Assembly (NCBI GenBank): GCA_961205875.1
Contig: OY540820.1
Span: 11,842,001 to 11,906,000, forward strand
Direction of reading: 5' to 3'
DNA: 64,000 nucleotides
Source: Sialis fuliginosa
Taxonomy: Eukaryota > Arthropoda > Insecta > Megaloptera > Sialidae
Within the stretch, counting starts at the first letter, position 1. The number at the start of each line of letters is the position of its first letter. Of the stretch, positions 35,638-45,188 are shown in pieces. The notes below the pieces were generated by a model. It was not told the origin of the DNA and did not search any database. It was given only the letters and a program-made list of their open reading frames with translations. The position numbers and the translations under genes were made by a program.

Positions 35638-36830
35638 TAAATTACAAAACAAATATCTATAGGTGTAGAGGGGGTAGGGGTATATTGCTTGTAACTCAAA
35701 AGCAGTACGAATTTTTAAATTTGATGATTTTTTATCAAATAAATTTTAATTTAATGCACAAACTGTTGATCTTAAATATGTGTAAAACACACTAATAACA
35801 GCAAATAATAATTCTAATTTTTTTTTTACTTTACATCAAGGTGCCTGAAAAATAGAGCTGTGTACAAGTAAAAGAAAATATATTTAAGTATAAGTACAAT
35901 TACTTTTGCCAAAAATTTTACCTCTAAGTACAAGTACTATTATTTTACAAAAATATGTATATACTTATGTTTAGGTACTCTTACATTGACAAAAAAAATG
36001 TATTTAAGTACAAATACAAGTACTTTTTACAAAAGTATACTTAAGTACCTACTCATCTACTTTTATAAAAGAACAAATACATTAAAAAGTTCAAATACAA
36101 TTTAAATTTAAATATAATTTAAGTACAAGTACAAAGTACTTTATTTGAAAAAGTTTTTTAAGTAAAATTACTTACAATTGGTATAAGTATAATAACTTTC
36201 ATTTGAAAAGGTTAATAAAAAACTTGGCTGATATAACATCAGTATATTTTTATATCATATATGAAAACCATAGGATATTTCACGAATTACGGAAAGCAAT
36301 GTTTATTTATTTTAATTCGGTATTATTTTTGTTACAGGCTCATCCGTATGATGTAAGAATTTTCATTCGACGTTTGAGAAGATAGCAAAAAAGTGTAATG
36401 TAAAAATTATCCTACTACGCTTTCAAAGTGTGTCGAGGTAAACATCAAAACAGCATCTGATATTATCAACGTTGTTTACTGATGGAAAATATGCTAATAC
36501 AACATATTACACAAAACAAAAAAACGTCGAATCTGTGTTTTTCATGTTCTTTATATTTTGTGTTTTCAAGACATCTCCAAATACCAAGAAAGTATTTTTT
36601 ATTTTAGTGTAAACATATTATTAGAGATTAATTAGTTCTCATTTAAAAACTAGTAAACATATTTTTATAAAAATTTTAAAAATTCCATTTTATAAATAGT
36701 ACACTCGACTTATGTATTATATTGCTACCTCCCATTGAAGTGTATTTTTAAAATATCTACCGTTTAAAAATACACAAAGAAAACAAATACTCAAAGTGAT
36801 TTTCAATAATACTTATCATATCGTCCGTGG
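35638..36830. other. gene-free stretch upstream of the K2P promoter
   Basis: A degenerate TTTAAGTACAAGTAC-like repeat fills 35860-36190. It consists of at least eight copies of AAGTACAAGTACT variants. The remainder is AT-rich with no gene. Confidence 0.6.
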
Positions 36831-36866
36831 TATAAAAATAGATGCTCTCTATTTAAAGAACAGTGA
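36831..36866 (+). promoter_or_regulatory. candidate core promoter of the K2P gene
   Basis: TATAAAAATA at 36831-36840 is followed by CAGT at 36861-36864. The A at 36862 lies 31 bp downstream of the first T of the TATA box, which is the standard spacing for RNA polymerase II TATA and initiator elements in insects. Sequence composition changes to GC-rich within 50 bp downstream, as expected of a transcribed leader. No transcript data are available here. Confidence 0.5.
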
Positions 36867-37257
36867 ACATTGTAATTCTGGTTCTAAATATAAGTGACAT
36901 GCTTTAAACAATGTGTCGCGATGAGTTACGCGAGGAAAGCGCAGGACGTGAGATGGGTGGCGACATTGACTGCGCTGGTGACATGTGTGAAGTTAGCTAT
37001 CACTTAACGAATGCTGCGATCGCAGCATCTAGCGTACAGCTCAGTACATAGCATTGGCTGCTCTTACAACTTCTGTGAAGTTAACTAGCAATCAATTACT
37101 TCTGCGGTGGCAGCATTTAACCAGTGTGAAGTTGGCTCAGTGTCTACGCTTGTGAATTTAGCTGTTCATAAACAGCTATATATTGTGGTGGTGATAAGTG
37201 TTAAGGAGTGGTTGCGCAGCGGTGACTAGTCTGAAGTTAACCGCTGTTTAGCGATAC
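36862..37257 (+). other. proposed 5' leader of the K2P gene
   Basis: This GC-rich interval joins the promoter to the exon 1 ATG. It holds several upstream ATGs, an 18-bp perfect palindrome (37011-37028) and five scattered copies of a TGTGAAGTT.GCT-like motif (about 36986, 37074, 37125, 37151, 37230). If transcribed, the upstream ATGs would be expected to dampen translation of the channel. Confidence 0.45.
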
Positions 37258-37329
37258 ATGGAGCGTCAGAGATCTATTCGGCGCAGTTCGCGCAGACGTA
37301 GACGAAAACCTTGGACTTCTCGTCTAAAG
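37258..37329 (+). CDS. two-pore-domain K+ channel, coding exon 1
   Basis: The ATG at 37258 (context ATACATGG) opens 24 codons that end in phase 0 at a consensus donor, AAG|GTAAGA. The encoded N-terminus is very basic (RRSSRRRRRKPW at residues 8-19), a cytosolic tail of the kind that can carry ER-retention or 14-3-3-type signals in K2P channels; that role is inference. The phase matches exon 2, and the downstream protein starts directly with the run-in to TM1, so the pairing is strong. An alternative first exon further upstream cannot be excluded. Confidence 0.75.
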
Positions 37330-37397
37330 GTAAGATATTTTCAAAGCCATTAAATGAAATTGAGTAATTCAGAAGACAATATTCAAAGTAAATGTTA

Positions 37398-37416
37398 TAA
37401 GGTACTGGCACCAGTT
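37398..37416 (-). repeat. T1 terminus remnant
   Basis: TAAGGTACTGGCACCAGTT is identical to T1 ends elsewhere but is cut off where the next TIR element begins. Confidence 0.75.
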
Positions 37417-37418
37417 AT

Positions 37419-37838
37419 TGGGTGCGTTTAGCGAACGTCAGCGGCTGAGATGCTGACGAAATCGGTTTCGCTAAACGGGCTGCTGCGCAAACGCTGACTT
37501 CCAACTGTTGAGTAAACAGGTCAGCGCAAAAAATTAACGCTGCGTCGGTCAGCTATTAGCTGGCTCTGACTTGTTCATATTTAGATGTCAAAACTTTTTG
37601 GTTCGGTAAATTATTTTTGCGTTTTCTAAATCGTTCTTGTCGAAAAAAATGAACAAACCAATTTTTTTTAAAGGCTTTCATTATTATAAACAACAGGCTC
37701 ATTCGTAGAAATGTTAATGGTAATATTTATGTTTTTGGTGATACTATGACTGTAAGCTCACGGCTTAGTCAACTTAGTCAACTTAGTCAACTTAGTTGAC
37801 TGCTGACTTTCAACCGCTGAGCTCGCTAAACGCACTCA
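37419..37838. mobile_element. TIR MITE with GGGTGCGTTTAGCGA ends
   Basis: The left end TGGGTGCGTTTAGCGA and the right end TCGCTAAACGCACTCA are inverted copies with one mismatch. ATT lies at both junctions, a possible 3-bp duplication. Inside the right arm is a 9-bp tandem repeat, CTTAGTCAA, about four times (37763-37798). GC-rich arms (CGTCAGCGGCTGAG, CAACCGCTGAGC) give it a composition unlike the rest of the intron. Confidence 0.85.
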
Positions 37839-38106
37839 TTGTTAATATTATTTATTAGTTTAAGATTTACGATTAGTTTACAAATATAGTTGTAGAACAA
37901 AGTTACATAAAGATATAACAAATAATACATGTGCAATAAAGAGACTTATTCACAGAACTACTTATTTTATATGAACTATAATGTTTCTATCAAAGCCATC
38001 GTGAATCTTATATTCTACACTTCCCGCTCTGTCATTTTTACAGTACAGTATTACCAACTTAAAATATTATTCACAACAGTTATAGCCACTATAAGAGAAT
38101 AAGAAC

Positions 38107-38735
38107 AAAGTTTACTGTTTATGTGATTGACGGGCTTCTTTTTTGTAATTCTCATCAACTCATGTTACTAATAAAACAAGTAACTCTTTATTTAATCAAT
38201 TTTATTACCAAAAGTCCGCAAATATAGTTTGCTTTTTAAATTTTAGGCTTTTATTTTGTTCATGTTTTTTCTCCAGTAATGGATAAGGTAAAACCAGTAA
38301 TGAGCACGCAGTGATGGACACTTACTAATGATTACAAAATGATAAGTACCTACTACGACACAAAAGATATAAAAGAAATAATCGTCTTTGAAATAATTTA
38401 AAGCAGTTGCTAAAAAGTTTTGGGGTCTATAGTATCGCGCCAAGCAGAGATATTAACTATTCTTGTTAATTTATAAATTTTAATTTACATTTTCTGTGAT
38501 ATTTTAACATTTTTTTAGGGGGAAAGAGGGCGGAAAAATAAATCTCGCCCAGGGCGCCAGACTTGCTAAGGCCGGCTTTTTTGTCATCAAATCATGCTGT
38601 AAGACAGTTAAATGTATATAGATTAATATTCAGAAATGGTAATAATCAGATATCAACAAATATTTCTAATTCAGTACATTTAATTAAATAATAGCCATTA
38701 CTGGGGTCATATCCAAGACTGGTGCCAGTACCTTA
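38107..38735 (+). mobile_element. T1 MITE copy with nested H2 fragment
   Basis: It runs from the TTTACTG..TGTGATTGACGGGC variant of the left part (shared with 42062) to the right terminus CCAAGACTGGTGCCAGTACC. The middle is replaced by an H2 hAT fragment at 38408-38578, showing that the H2 piece arrived later. Confidence 0.85.
38408..38578. mobile_element. hAT-type MITE family H2, copy 3 (nested)
   Basis: It contains GTATCGCGCCAAGCAGAG, GAGGGCGGAAAAATAAATCT and GGGCGCCAGACTTGC, and ends GGCCGGCTTTT. It sits inside a T1 element. The H2 left end is absent, so insertion was accompanied or followed by a deletion. Confidence 0.8.
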
Positions 38736-38884
38736 GATTTTTTAATGTCACTTATCTCACTTTATAAATATTAGAAAATCTACCAAGAAGATAAAAACCC
38801 ACCCCTCCCCGCAAAGCCTTAAATAATTAATGTATTCTCCCGTATTGATTATAAAAAAATTAATACATTTCATATTGGTTTCAG

Positions 38885-39254
38885 GACTCTCTTCGAGCAT
38901 TAGCAGCATTCGTGTTCAGTAACGTAGGCATCGTAGGTCTCGTAGTAGGATACACGATAGCCGGTGCTTTCATGTTCATAGCTATAGAGGGCGCGCAAGC
39001 TCGACGGACTTACGAGGACGTTGAGCGGCTGCGGAACAGGACAGCTAAGACACTGTGGCAGATAACAGCTGCGCAGAATATACTTGACGAGATAGCGTGG
39101 CACGACGATGCCAATGTAACTCTGCTGGAGTATCAGAGTGATGTGGTGGAAGCTATAAAAAATGGGTTCGATGTAACTGACGAAGGGGATGGAACAAAAC
39201 AGTGGTCGTTTTCTGGAGCTTTTTTGTACTCGTTGACGGTTATAACAACTATTG
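38885..39254 (+). CDS. two-pore-domain K+ channel, exon 2 (TM1, cap, pore 1)
   Basis: After the acceptor TTGGTTTCAG|G the frame continues exon 1 in phase 0 for 123 codons plus one base, ending at the donor ATTG|GTGAGT (phase 1). Numbering the joined protein, residues about 33-57 form TM1 (VGLVVGY..AGAFMFIAIEG). Residues 58-128 are the extracellular cap, with possible N-glycosylation sites NRT and NVT. Residues 129-147 are pore helix 1 (FSGAFLYSLTVITTIG). The G codon of the TIGYG filter is split by the intron, common in this family. K2P channels dimerise in the plasma membrane and carry background K+ leak. The sequence best fits the insect TWiK-18/TWiK-7-like group; the exact orthologue is not assigned. 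TM2 to TM4 and pore 2 are not in the window. Confidence 0.93.
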
Positions 39255-39534
39255 GTGAGTTGACATGTTTTGTATATCTAATTATAATACAGGGCAGGCC
39301 AACTTGCGGCCCGCGGTCACATACGAACAAATTATGTTTTGGTTTCGATTATTTCAGAATATCTGAAACTGGATTTAATTTCCGGTTAATTAATAATTTT
39401 AATTGTAAAAACTATTATTATACTACAAAATAAGATCGGAAGTATTTTTGATCAAAAAAGACAAATTACAACCCTATGTCTATAAAGGGGAACAAAATAT
39501 TGAATTTTTATTTTTTCGAATCATTTCTTTAGGG

Positions 39535-40114
39535 CAGGGGTCCGTGAAACATGTTTGGCATAAATTAAAGTACTTTTACATTTCTATTTACCAATGATAC
39601 ATAATTACTATCTAACGACCTTCTTTGTTTTTCTGTCAGGGAGGCAGGGGTTATTTTAGTGTGTAGTTGTAGCTTATTTTTTCAGTTGTAAACTTAATTT
39701 GTGTAGTGCAAAAATTGAAAAAATGTTTAAAAAATAAATAAAATAATAAAATGTGTGGAAAAAAGATCATTGCAGTTGTAGAAGAAAAAAATGTAAGAAA
39801 TGTAGAGCAAAAAACAGGCTATTGCAGTTATAAAAGCAAAAAATGTAAGAAATGTGGAGCAAAAAATAGGTCATTGCAGTTGTAAAAACAAAAAATGTAG
39901 AGCAAAAAAAATCATTACAGTTGTAAAAACTAAAAATATAAGAAATGTAATGTAAAAAACAAAGATCATTGCAGTTAAAAAGCAAAAATTATAAGTATGG
40001 AGCAAAAAAATAAGGTTGTAAAATTTTCTTAAAATAATCCCTACAGGGAGGGGGTCCCTGAAAAATAATTGTTCAAAAGGGGGTCCCTAGTCTACATAAG
40101 CTTAAGAACCGCTG
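39535..40114. mobile_element. inner hAT-type element with perfect 8-bp TSD
   Basis: The exact duplication CTTTAGGG lies at 39527-39534 and 40115-40122. The left end is CAGGGGTCCGTGAAAC and the right end on the other strand is CAGCGGTTCTTAAGC. It inserted into the outer hAT-like element, so it is the younger of the two. The interior is dominated by a tandem repeat. Confidence 0.9.
39762..40010. repeat. A-rich tandem repeat of about 55 bp
   Basis: Five units built on ATCATTGCAGTTGTAAAAAC then ATGTAAGAAATGTAGAGCAA are visible, each differing slightly. The array lies inside the inner hAT element. Confidence 0.85.
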
Positions 40115-40217
40115 CTTTAGGGTATTATCAAATTATCTTACAGAAGACCGTACTAATTTTAAGAACATAAAAAGGTTGACATGCGGCCTTAGGCCTCAAA
40201 TTCCCTACCGCTCTCTG

Positions 40218-42061
40218 TATATATGTAGAAATATATAAAATAAACATACTTTTTTTGAATCTTTAATTAAAATTATTTATTTACGTAATATGGAGAAATT
40301 ACTTTCACAATGAAACTAAGAAAACAATATTTACATTTAAAACTTTTTTTTTAATATTTACTTTCCTTTTATAAAATCATAAAATTGAAAATAAAATATT
40401 TCCTCGAAATAATATACATAATATATTAAGGTAAAATGCATTTAACAGTACGCAATATTAAAGCAGAACAATTCAACAGAACACATTTTTTCAATCAAAG
40501 AGATTTTTGGAAAATTTAAATATTTAGCATACTCACATGTGAACTAAAACACCTGTATTTTACTGTACAAGGTAATAGAGATTTTATTTTACAAAATAAA
40601 GCATCGAATACAAAATAATTCATATGATTTGGTAGACAATTATTGCTTTATATTTATAAAAAACTTTGTTCCTATTTTGGTTTTATGTAAATAAATATAC
40701 AAGTGGGCCATTTATCTACATATTAACGATTTTGTTTTCTAATATCTTTTGAAATATTTAATGAAATTCTTTGAAATTTTTAGAGAACATTTACATTTTT
40801 TTAGTGTAACTTTCAGATCGTCAATTTGAATCTTATTGATACCTATGAAATAAAAAAGGAACCACGTAAATCGGATGTGGTTCTCGAGTGATAAGCGCAC
40901 TAACGGACAGACGAACAGACAGACAGAGACACGTTGAGCTTATATATATATATATATATATATATAGATTAATCTAGTTATATTATAATATAAATAGTTA
41001 TTAATTTATGTAAATTTGTTATGCTAAATGCTAGAACATAATATACACAAATTAAAATATTTGTTCTAAATATTACACCAATATTTATTATAGATATATT
41101 TGGATAGGTATATTAATTTCAATAAACGCGCATTTAATACATTTTATTGAACTATTTATAAATATATCTTTCCTCATATTTCACTTAAACATTCCTTTTT
41201 ATCTTTTTTTTAAATGTTCCATTGAAAATTACTTTAATCAATTTTTTTATTGCAATATTCAATGATTTATACTTTTTTATATCAAATAACTGACTGTATT
41301 ATTTTATCATGTAGAAAGATAAAATAAATGTAAGTATTCAGTAAAATTAAATTGGTATTCATAATTTGAAATAAATCAAAATAAAACAATTCTATTATGT
41401 TTTATGGAATACTGAAATACATTTAAGAAAATATTTTTTATCGTAGCAAAAAATGTTTTATGTCTTCAAATAACTGTACATTATTCTTTTATTTTCATTG
41501 TTAAATAGTTTCAACTTGAATTTAAATATAACATAAATAATATATTATATTTATTTTAAATAAGCATCACAGTGGAAACCTTAATTAGAACTGTTTTTTT
41601 TAGTTTTAAATTAAAACAAACAAAATATTTAATTCGATAGTTTTTAAACATCTATTGTAATGTTTCGTCCCTGATTCCAATGAAAGATCGAAAATTCATA
41701 ATCTTAAAACGATTACTTTATTTTAAGTCAACATATCGTTGGCTCCTAAGTATACTGACAATGAGTCAATTAACTTTAGGTATTTTCTATAAACATTATA
41801 AAACCATGATCTGGAAAAACGTATCGAAAATATTAAATAACTTTTATTAAATAAATTGACGTTTATGAATGTAATTGGCAGTTGATATATTTTTTGTCGA
41901 ATAATTTAAAGTTTACTGGTGCATGTGCAATAAATCCTAATTCAAAGCAAAAAAAAAAAAAATTAACACAAACAGAAGAGACACCCATAATTAGTAATTG
42001 TTTATAATTTTTATTTTACTTTAATTTAAAAATAACGAAATATCACTCATCATACTTTAAC
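40218..42061. other. gene-free part of putative K2P intron 2
   Basis: The stretch is AT-rich, with a retroposon tail at about 40880-40940 (GCGCACTAACGGACAGACG) followed by a TA microsatellite (about 40943-40966). No exon was found. Confidence 0.5.
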
Positions 42062-42607
42062 AAGTTTACTGTTTTTGTGATTGACGGGCTTCTTTTTTGT
42101 AATTCTCATTCTCATGAACTCATGTTACTAATAAAACAAGTAACTATTTATTTAATCAGTTTAATTACCAAAATCCACAAATATAGTTTGTTTTTTAAGT
42201 TATAGCCTTTTATTTTGTTTATGTTTTTTCACCAGTAATGGATAAAGTAAAACCAGTAATGAGCACGCAGTTTTGGACACTTGCTAATGATTACAAAATA
42301 ATAAGTACTACGACACAAAAGATATAAAGGAAGGAATCGTCGAATTTAAAACAATGTAAAGCAGTTGCTATGATAATATAATAATTAATAAATAAATTAT
42401 ACTAATAATTAGTTTAAATGTCCACCATTTTGACACCTATTGATCGATTGTCATCAAATCACGCTGTAAGGTAGTTAAATGTATGTATATAGATTAATAT
42501 TCAGAAATAGTAGTAATTAAATATCAACAAATATTTCTAATTCAGTACATTTAATTTAAAAAAAAACCATTACTGAGGTCATACCCAAGACTGGTGCCAG
42601 TACCTTA
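42062..42607 (+). mobile_element. T1 MITE copy, nearly full
   Basis: It shares the TTTACTGTTTTTGTGATTGA left variant with 38107 and ends CCAAGACTGGTGCCAGTACCTTA. It is continuous across the middle, including AGTAATGAGCACGCAG, AAATGTCCACCATTTTGACA and TTCAGAAATAGTAGTAATTA. Confidence 0.9.
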
Positions 42608-43107
42608 TAACAATGTTTTATTTGCAAAACTAAGATTCATTCACATCCACATATAGTTATCAAAGTGATATGATATTTACCTATAACTTTCATATGATTC
42701 CGAATGAAGAATATTCAGAAGTACCTACATACATTATATTTCTTGAATATTGTAAATCAGTTGAATACCGCTGTTCTACATTGATTCTTTTTTGCAATCA
42801 TTTTCATATTTATTACACATTTATCAAGCTGGCGATGCACAAATGAAACACATATGTTCCATCTCTCGCGGGCTATGCTTTCGATCCGTATGTTCCTACC
42901 TCTCCCTAACACACATACAAATATAAACAGGGGCGTATACATAAAATTCTGTAAGAGATGTAATGTAGATATCTTCTATAGTTTACTATTCTTAAAACAA
43001 AAAATAGCAATTACTCGTAAAGTGAATAATGCAAGTATTTTAGTATTATTATTATTTATTAAGTATGATACTTTATATGTATATTTTTAAGGTGACGATT
43101 CTTGTAA
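42608..43107. other. gene-free stretch
   Basis: Nothing supportable. Frames on both strands at 42757-43090 are short and lack a domain. Confidence 0.45.
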
Positions 43108-43371
43108 AGGAGCGTCTATTAATTACGTAAGGCTTTGAAGGAGCAGGAGGAGGTGAGGGTCAGACTTTACGCATCCTTAAGTGGGGGTTCAAATTGTTAC
43201 TTAGGAAGACTTTTTTCTAATTAATTATATAACATACCAGTTAAAAAATAAAGGAACTTACGTAAGGGAAGAGTGGGGGTTACCCAATATTTATGAATCC
43301 TTACAAGGGGAGAGAGAAGGGGGAGGTCGAAAATTTCAAAAATCGTCCATACATACGTAATGACCGCTCCC
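43108..43371. mobile_element. likely TIR MITE (GGAGCG..ATTACGTA ends)
   Basis: GGAGCGTCTATTAATTACGTAA on the left and, on the other strand, GGGAGCGGTCATTACGTATG on the right form degenerate inverted ends. The interior is G-rich (GGAGCAGGAGGAGGTGAGGG) with no frame. Target duplication is unclear. Confidence 0.6.
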
Positions 43372-43398
43372 TAAAAGATATTATTCTAAAAGTTTCCG

Positions 43399-43506
43399 CT
43401 ATGTTTTTTTTTTGTTTATGCGGGCAACAGAAAAAACTGAGCGTTGTTGCTTGTATCCATTTGAAGCGGTAAACATCAATAAAAAAATAGAAACAAAACG
43501 AAACAT
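43399..43506 (-). CDS. candidate short secreted peptide, doubtful
   Basis: An ATG frame of 35 codons begins with a convincing signal-peptide shape: MFRFV, a hydrophobic core SIFLLMFTA, then SNG as a cleavage-type sequence, followed by a basic tail. The frame is open for about 70 codons upstream. No donor, family or partner exon is visible, so chance is likely. Confidence 0.15.
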   Translation of the reverse strand: MFRFVSIFLLMFTASNGYKQQRSVFSVARINKKKT

Positions 43507-43763
43507 TTTGTAGCTGAAACTACATAGTCGCGTCAATATAGAAACTCGGCGATCAATTGTTTTTGTTTCCTGTTTACACGAAAATACTACAAATAAGCTT
43601 GTTGCTTCAGTAGATATAGATTTTTTTAAGTGGAGGGGAATACAACAGTTTCTGGTAAAAATCGGATCAACCTGATAATTAATTCTGGCCCACACTAATA
43701 TTTGGGAAATAATATAACGCAATTACTGTGCACATAAGAAATATATTTTCTGTAAATTTAAAA

Positions 43764-44215
43764 CTAGCTGTGCCCGCGGGTTCGCTCGCTTGGACTACGG
43801 AATTATTGTTTAGGATTTTTGAAAAATAATATAGTTGAATTAAGTACAATTATTGTAATAATAACTAATCAACACCGAAATTAACTAACAAAAACGAATC
43901 AAAATAATAAGTACAAATAATTTGTATTCTTTTTAACAGTTAATTATTGAAAAGAAAATAAACTCAGACGATAAAAAAAACGACCGAGCCGAGGGAGTCC
44001 GAATACCGGCAGAATAATTTTATCTGACGTAATAAAATTTATCCTATAACCTGGTCAGAGAGCAAATCTATGAATTAAAAAAAAAACACGTTAACCGGAT
44101 AAGCGATTCTCGAGTTATAACGTTACAAAATATATCCTATAACCTCTAACTTCTCGAGTTGTAAACACATGAACGGACAAACAGACAGATAGACGTTATA
44201 AGTAAAATATATTTT
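43764..44215. repeat. retroposon remnants
   Basis: ACTAGCTGTGCCCGCGGGTTCGC at 43764 is an inverted RTE-like tail. From 44040 the CCTATAACCTGGTCAGAGAG and GAACGGACAAACAGACAGAT tail appears, as at 28065 and 40880. Confidence 0.65.
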
Positions 44216-44654
44216 ACAAATATATATTTTCATTATTTTCCGTGCAGGCTCCTTGTATATACAATTTTGATTTGGAATTAGCTGTTCCATTTTTCGTCTC
44301 GATCTCGCCTATTGAAATCTGCTGAAACTGAGACAAAAACTCGTCCCCCCATTCACTTCTTTACGTACGGCTCTGGTCACAAATACATCCATTCTTTTTA
44401 CCTCGTGTAATTTCTCCGTACCACGTCTGCTACTGTTATAATCATATATCACGATATGTTCGACAGTGAAATTACGTGAAACATACTAAAACAAAAAATA
44501 TTTGTACATGTACAGGGAAACATCAATAAATTGAACTGTAAGATGCATTTACATATTGGGGTTTCTATTGTATTAGCTAGCTACGAAAATTTATATATTT
44601 ACCGAATTGTAAATAGGTATATACAATTTAAATGTTAATTTAAATTTAAATTTA
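44216..44654. other. gene-free stretch
   Basis: A patch near 44290-44400 (TTCGTCTCGATCTCGCC) is slightly GC-richer. No exon is supportable. Confidence 0.4.
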
Positions 44655-45188
44655 TAAGGTAAAGGCACCATTTTTGGCCGCTATATGGGCTTGTTTTTTG
44701 TAATTCTCATGAACTCATGTTACTAAGAAAACAAGTAACTCTTTATTTAATCAATTTAATTACCAAAAAGTGCAAATATAGTTACTTTTTTAAATTATAG
44801 CCTTTTATTTTGTTCATGTTTTTTCTCCAGTAATGGATAATTTAAAACCAGTAATGAGCACGCAATGATGGATACTTGCTAATGATTACAAAATGATAAG
44901 TACTACGACATAAAAGAAAGAATCGTCAAATTTGAAACAATGTAAAGCAATTGCTATGATAATATAATAATTAATAAATAAATTATACCAATAATTAGTT
45001 TAAATGTCCACCATTTTGACACCAATTGACCTATTGTCATCAAATCACGCTGTAAGGCAGTTGAATGTATATAGATTAATATTCAGAAATGGTTGTAATC
45101 AAATATCAACACATATTTCTAATTCAGTACATTTAATTAAAAATTTGCCATTACTGGGGTCCTTGCCAAGACTGGTGCCACTACCTTA
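44655..45188 (+). mobile_element. T1 MITE, full-length reference copy
   Basis: This is the only copy with both termini: TAAGGTAAAGGCACCA on the left and TAAGGTAGTGGCACCAGTCTTGG (other strand) on the right. At about 534 bp it is non-coding and defines the family. Ten other copies or fragments occur in the window. TAA/TTA at the junctions would fit a short target duplication of two or three bases, so the superfamily is undecided. Confidence 0.92.

Larger units (their letters stand above)
37330..38884 (+). other. K2P intron 1, filled with MITEs
   Basis: The intron has a GTAAGA donor and a TTGGTTTCAG acceptor. Its 1555 bp hold a T1 terminus remnant, a GAGTGCGTTTAGCGA-type TIR element and a large T1 copy with an H2 hAT fragment inside it. 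No exon is apparent within it. Confidence 0.75.
39290..40217. mobile_element. outer hAT-like element (nested pair)
   Basis: The left end CAGGGCAGGCCAACTTGCGG and the right region GGTTGACATGCGGCC..CTCTCTG (other strand CAGAGAGCGG) are partly complementary. The boundary octamers TTATAATA and TATATATG do not match well, so its ends are approximate. It starts 36 bp after the K2P exon 2 donor and is split by the inner element. Confidence 0.55.

Noticed and set aside
39133..39330. Antisense frames opposite the K2P exon (also 38900-39103)
   Set aside because: They are mirror frames of a strong coding exon and have no independent support.
39255..39433. Extension of the K2P reading frame past 39254
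   Set aside because: The donor ATTG|GTGAGT and loss of the channel signature show that this is intron read-through; the sequence soon enters a transposon.
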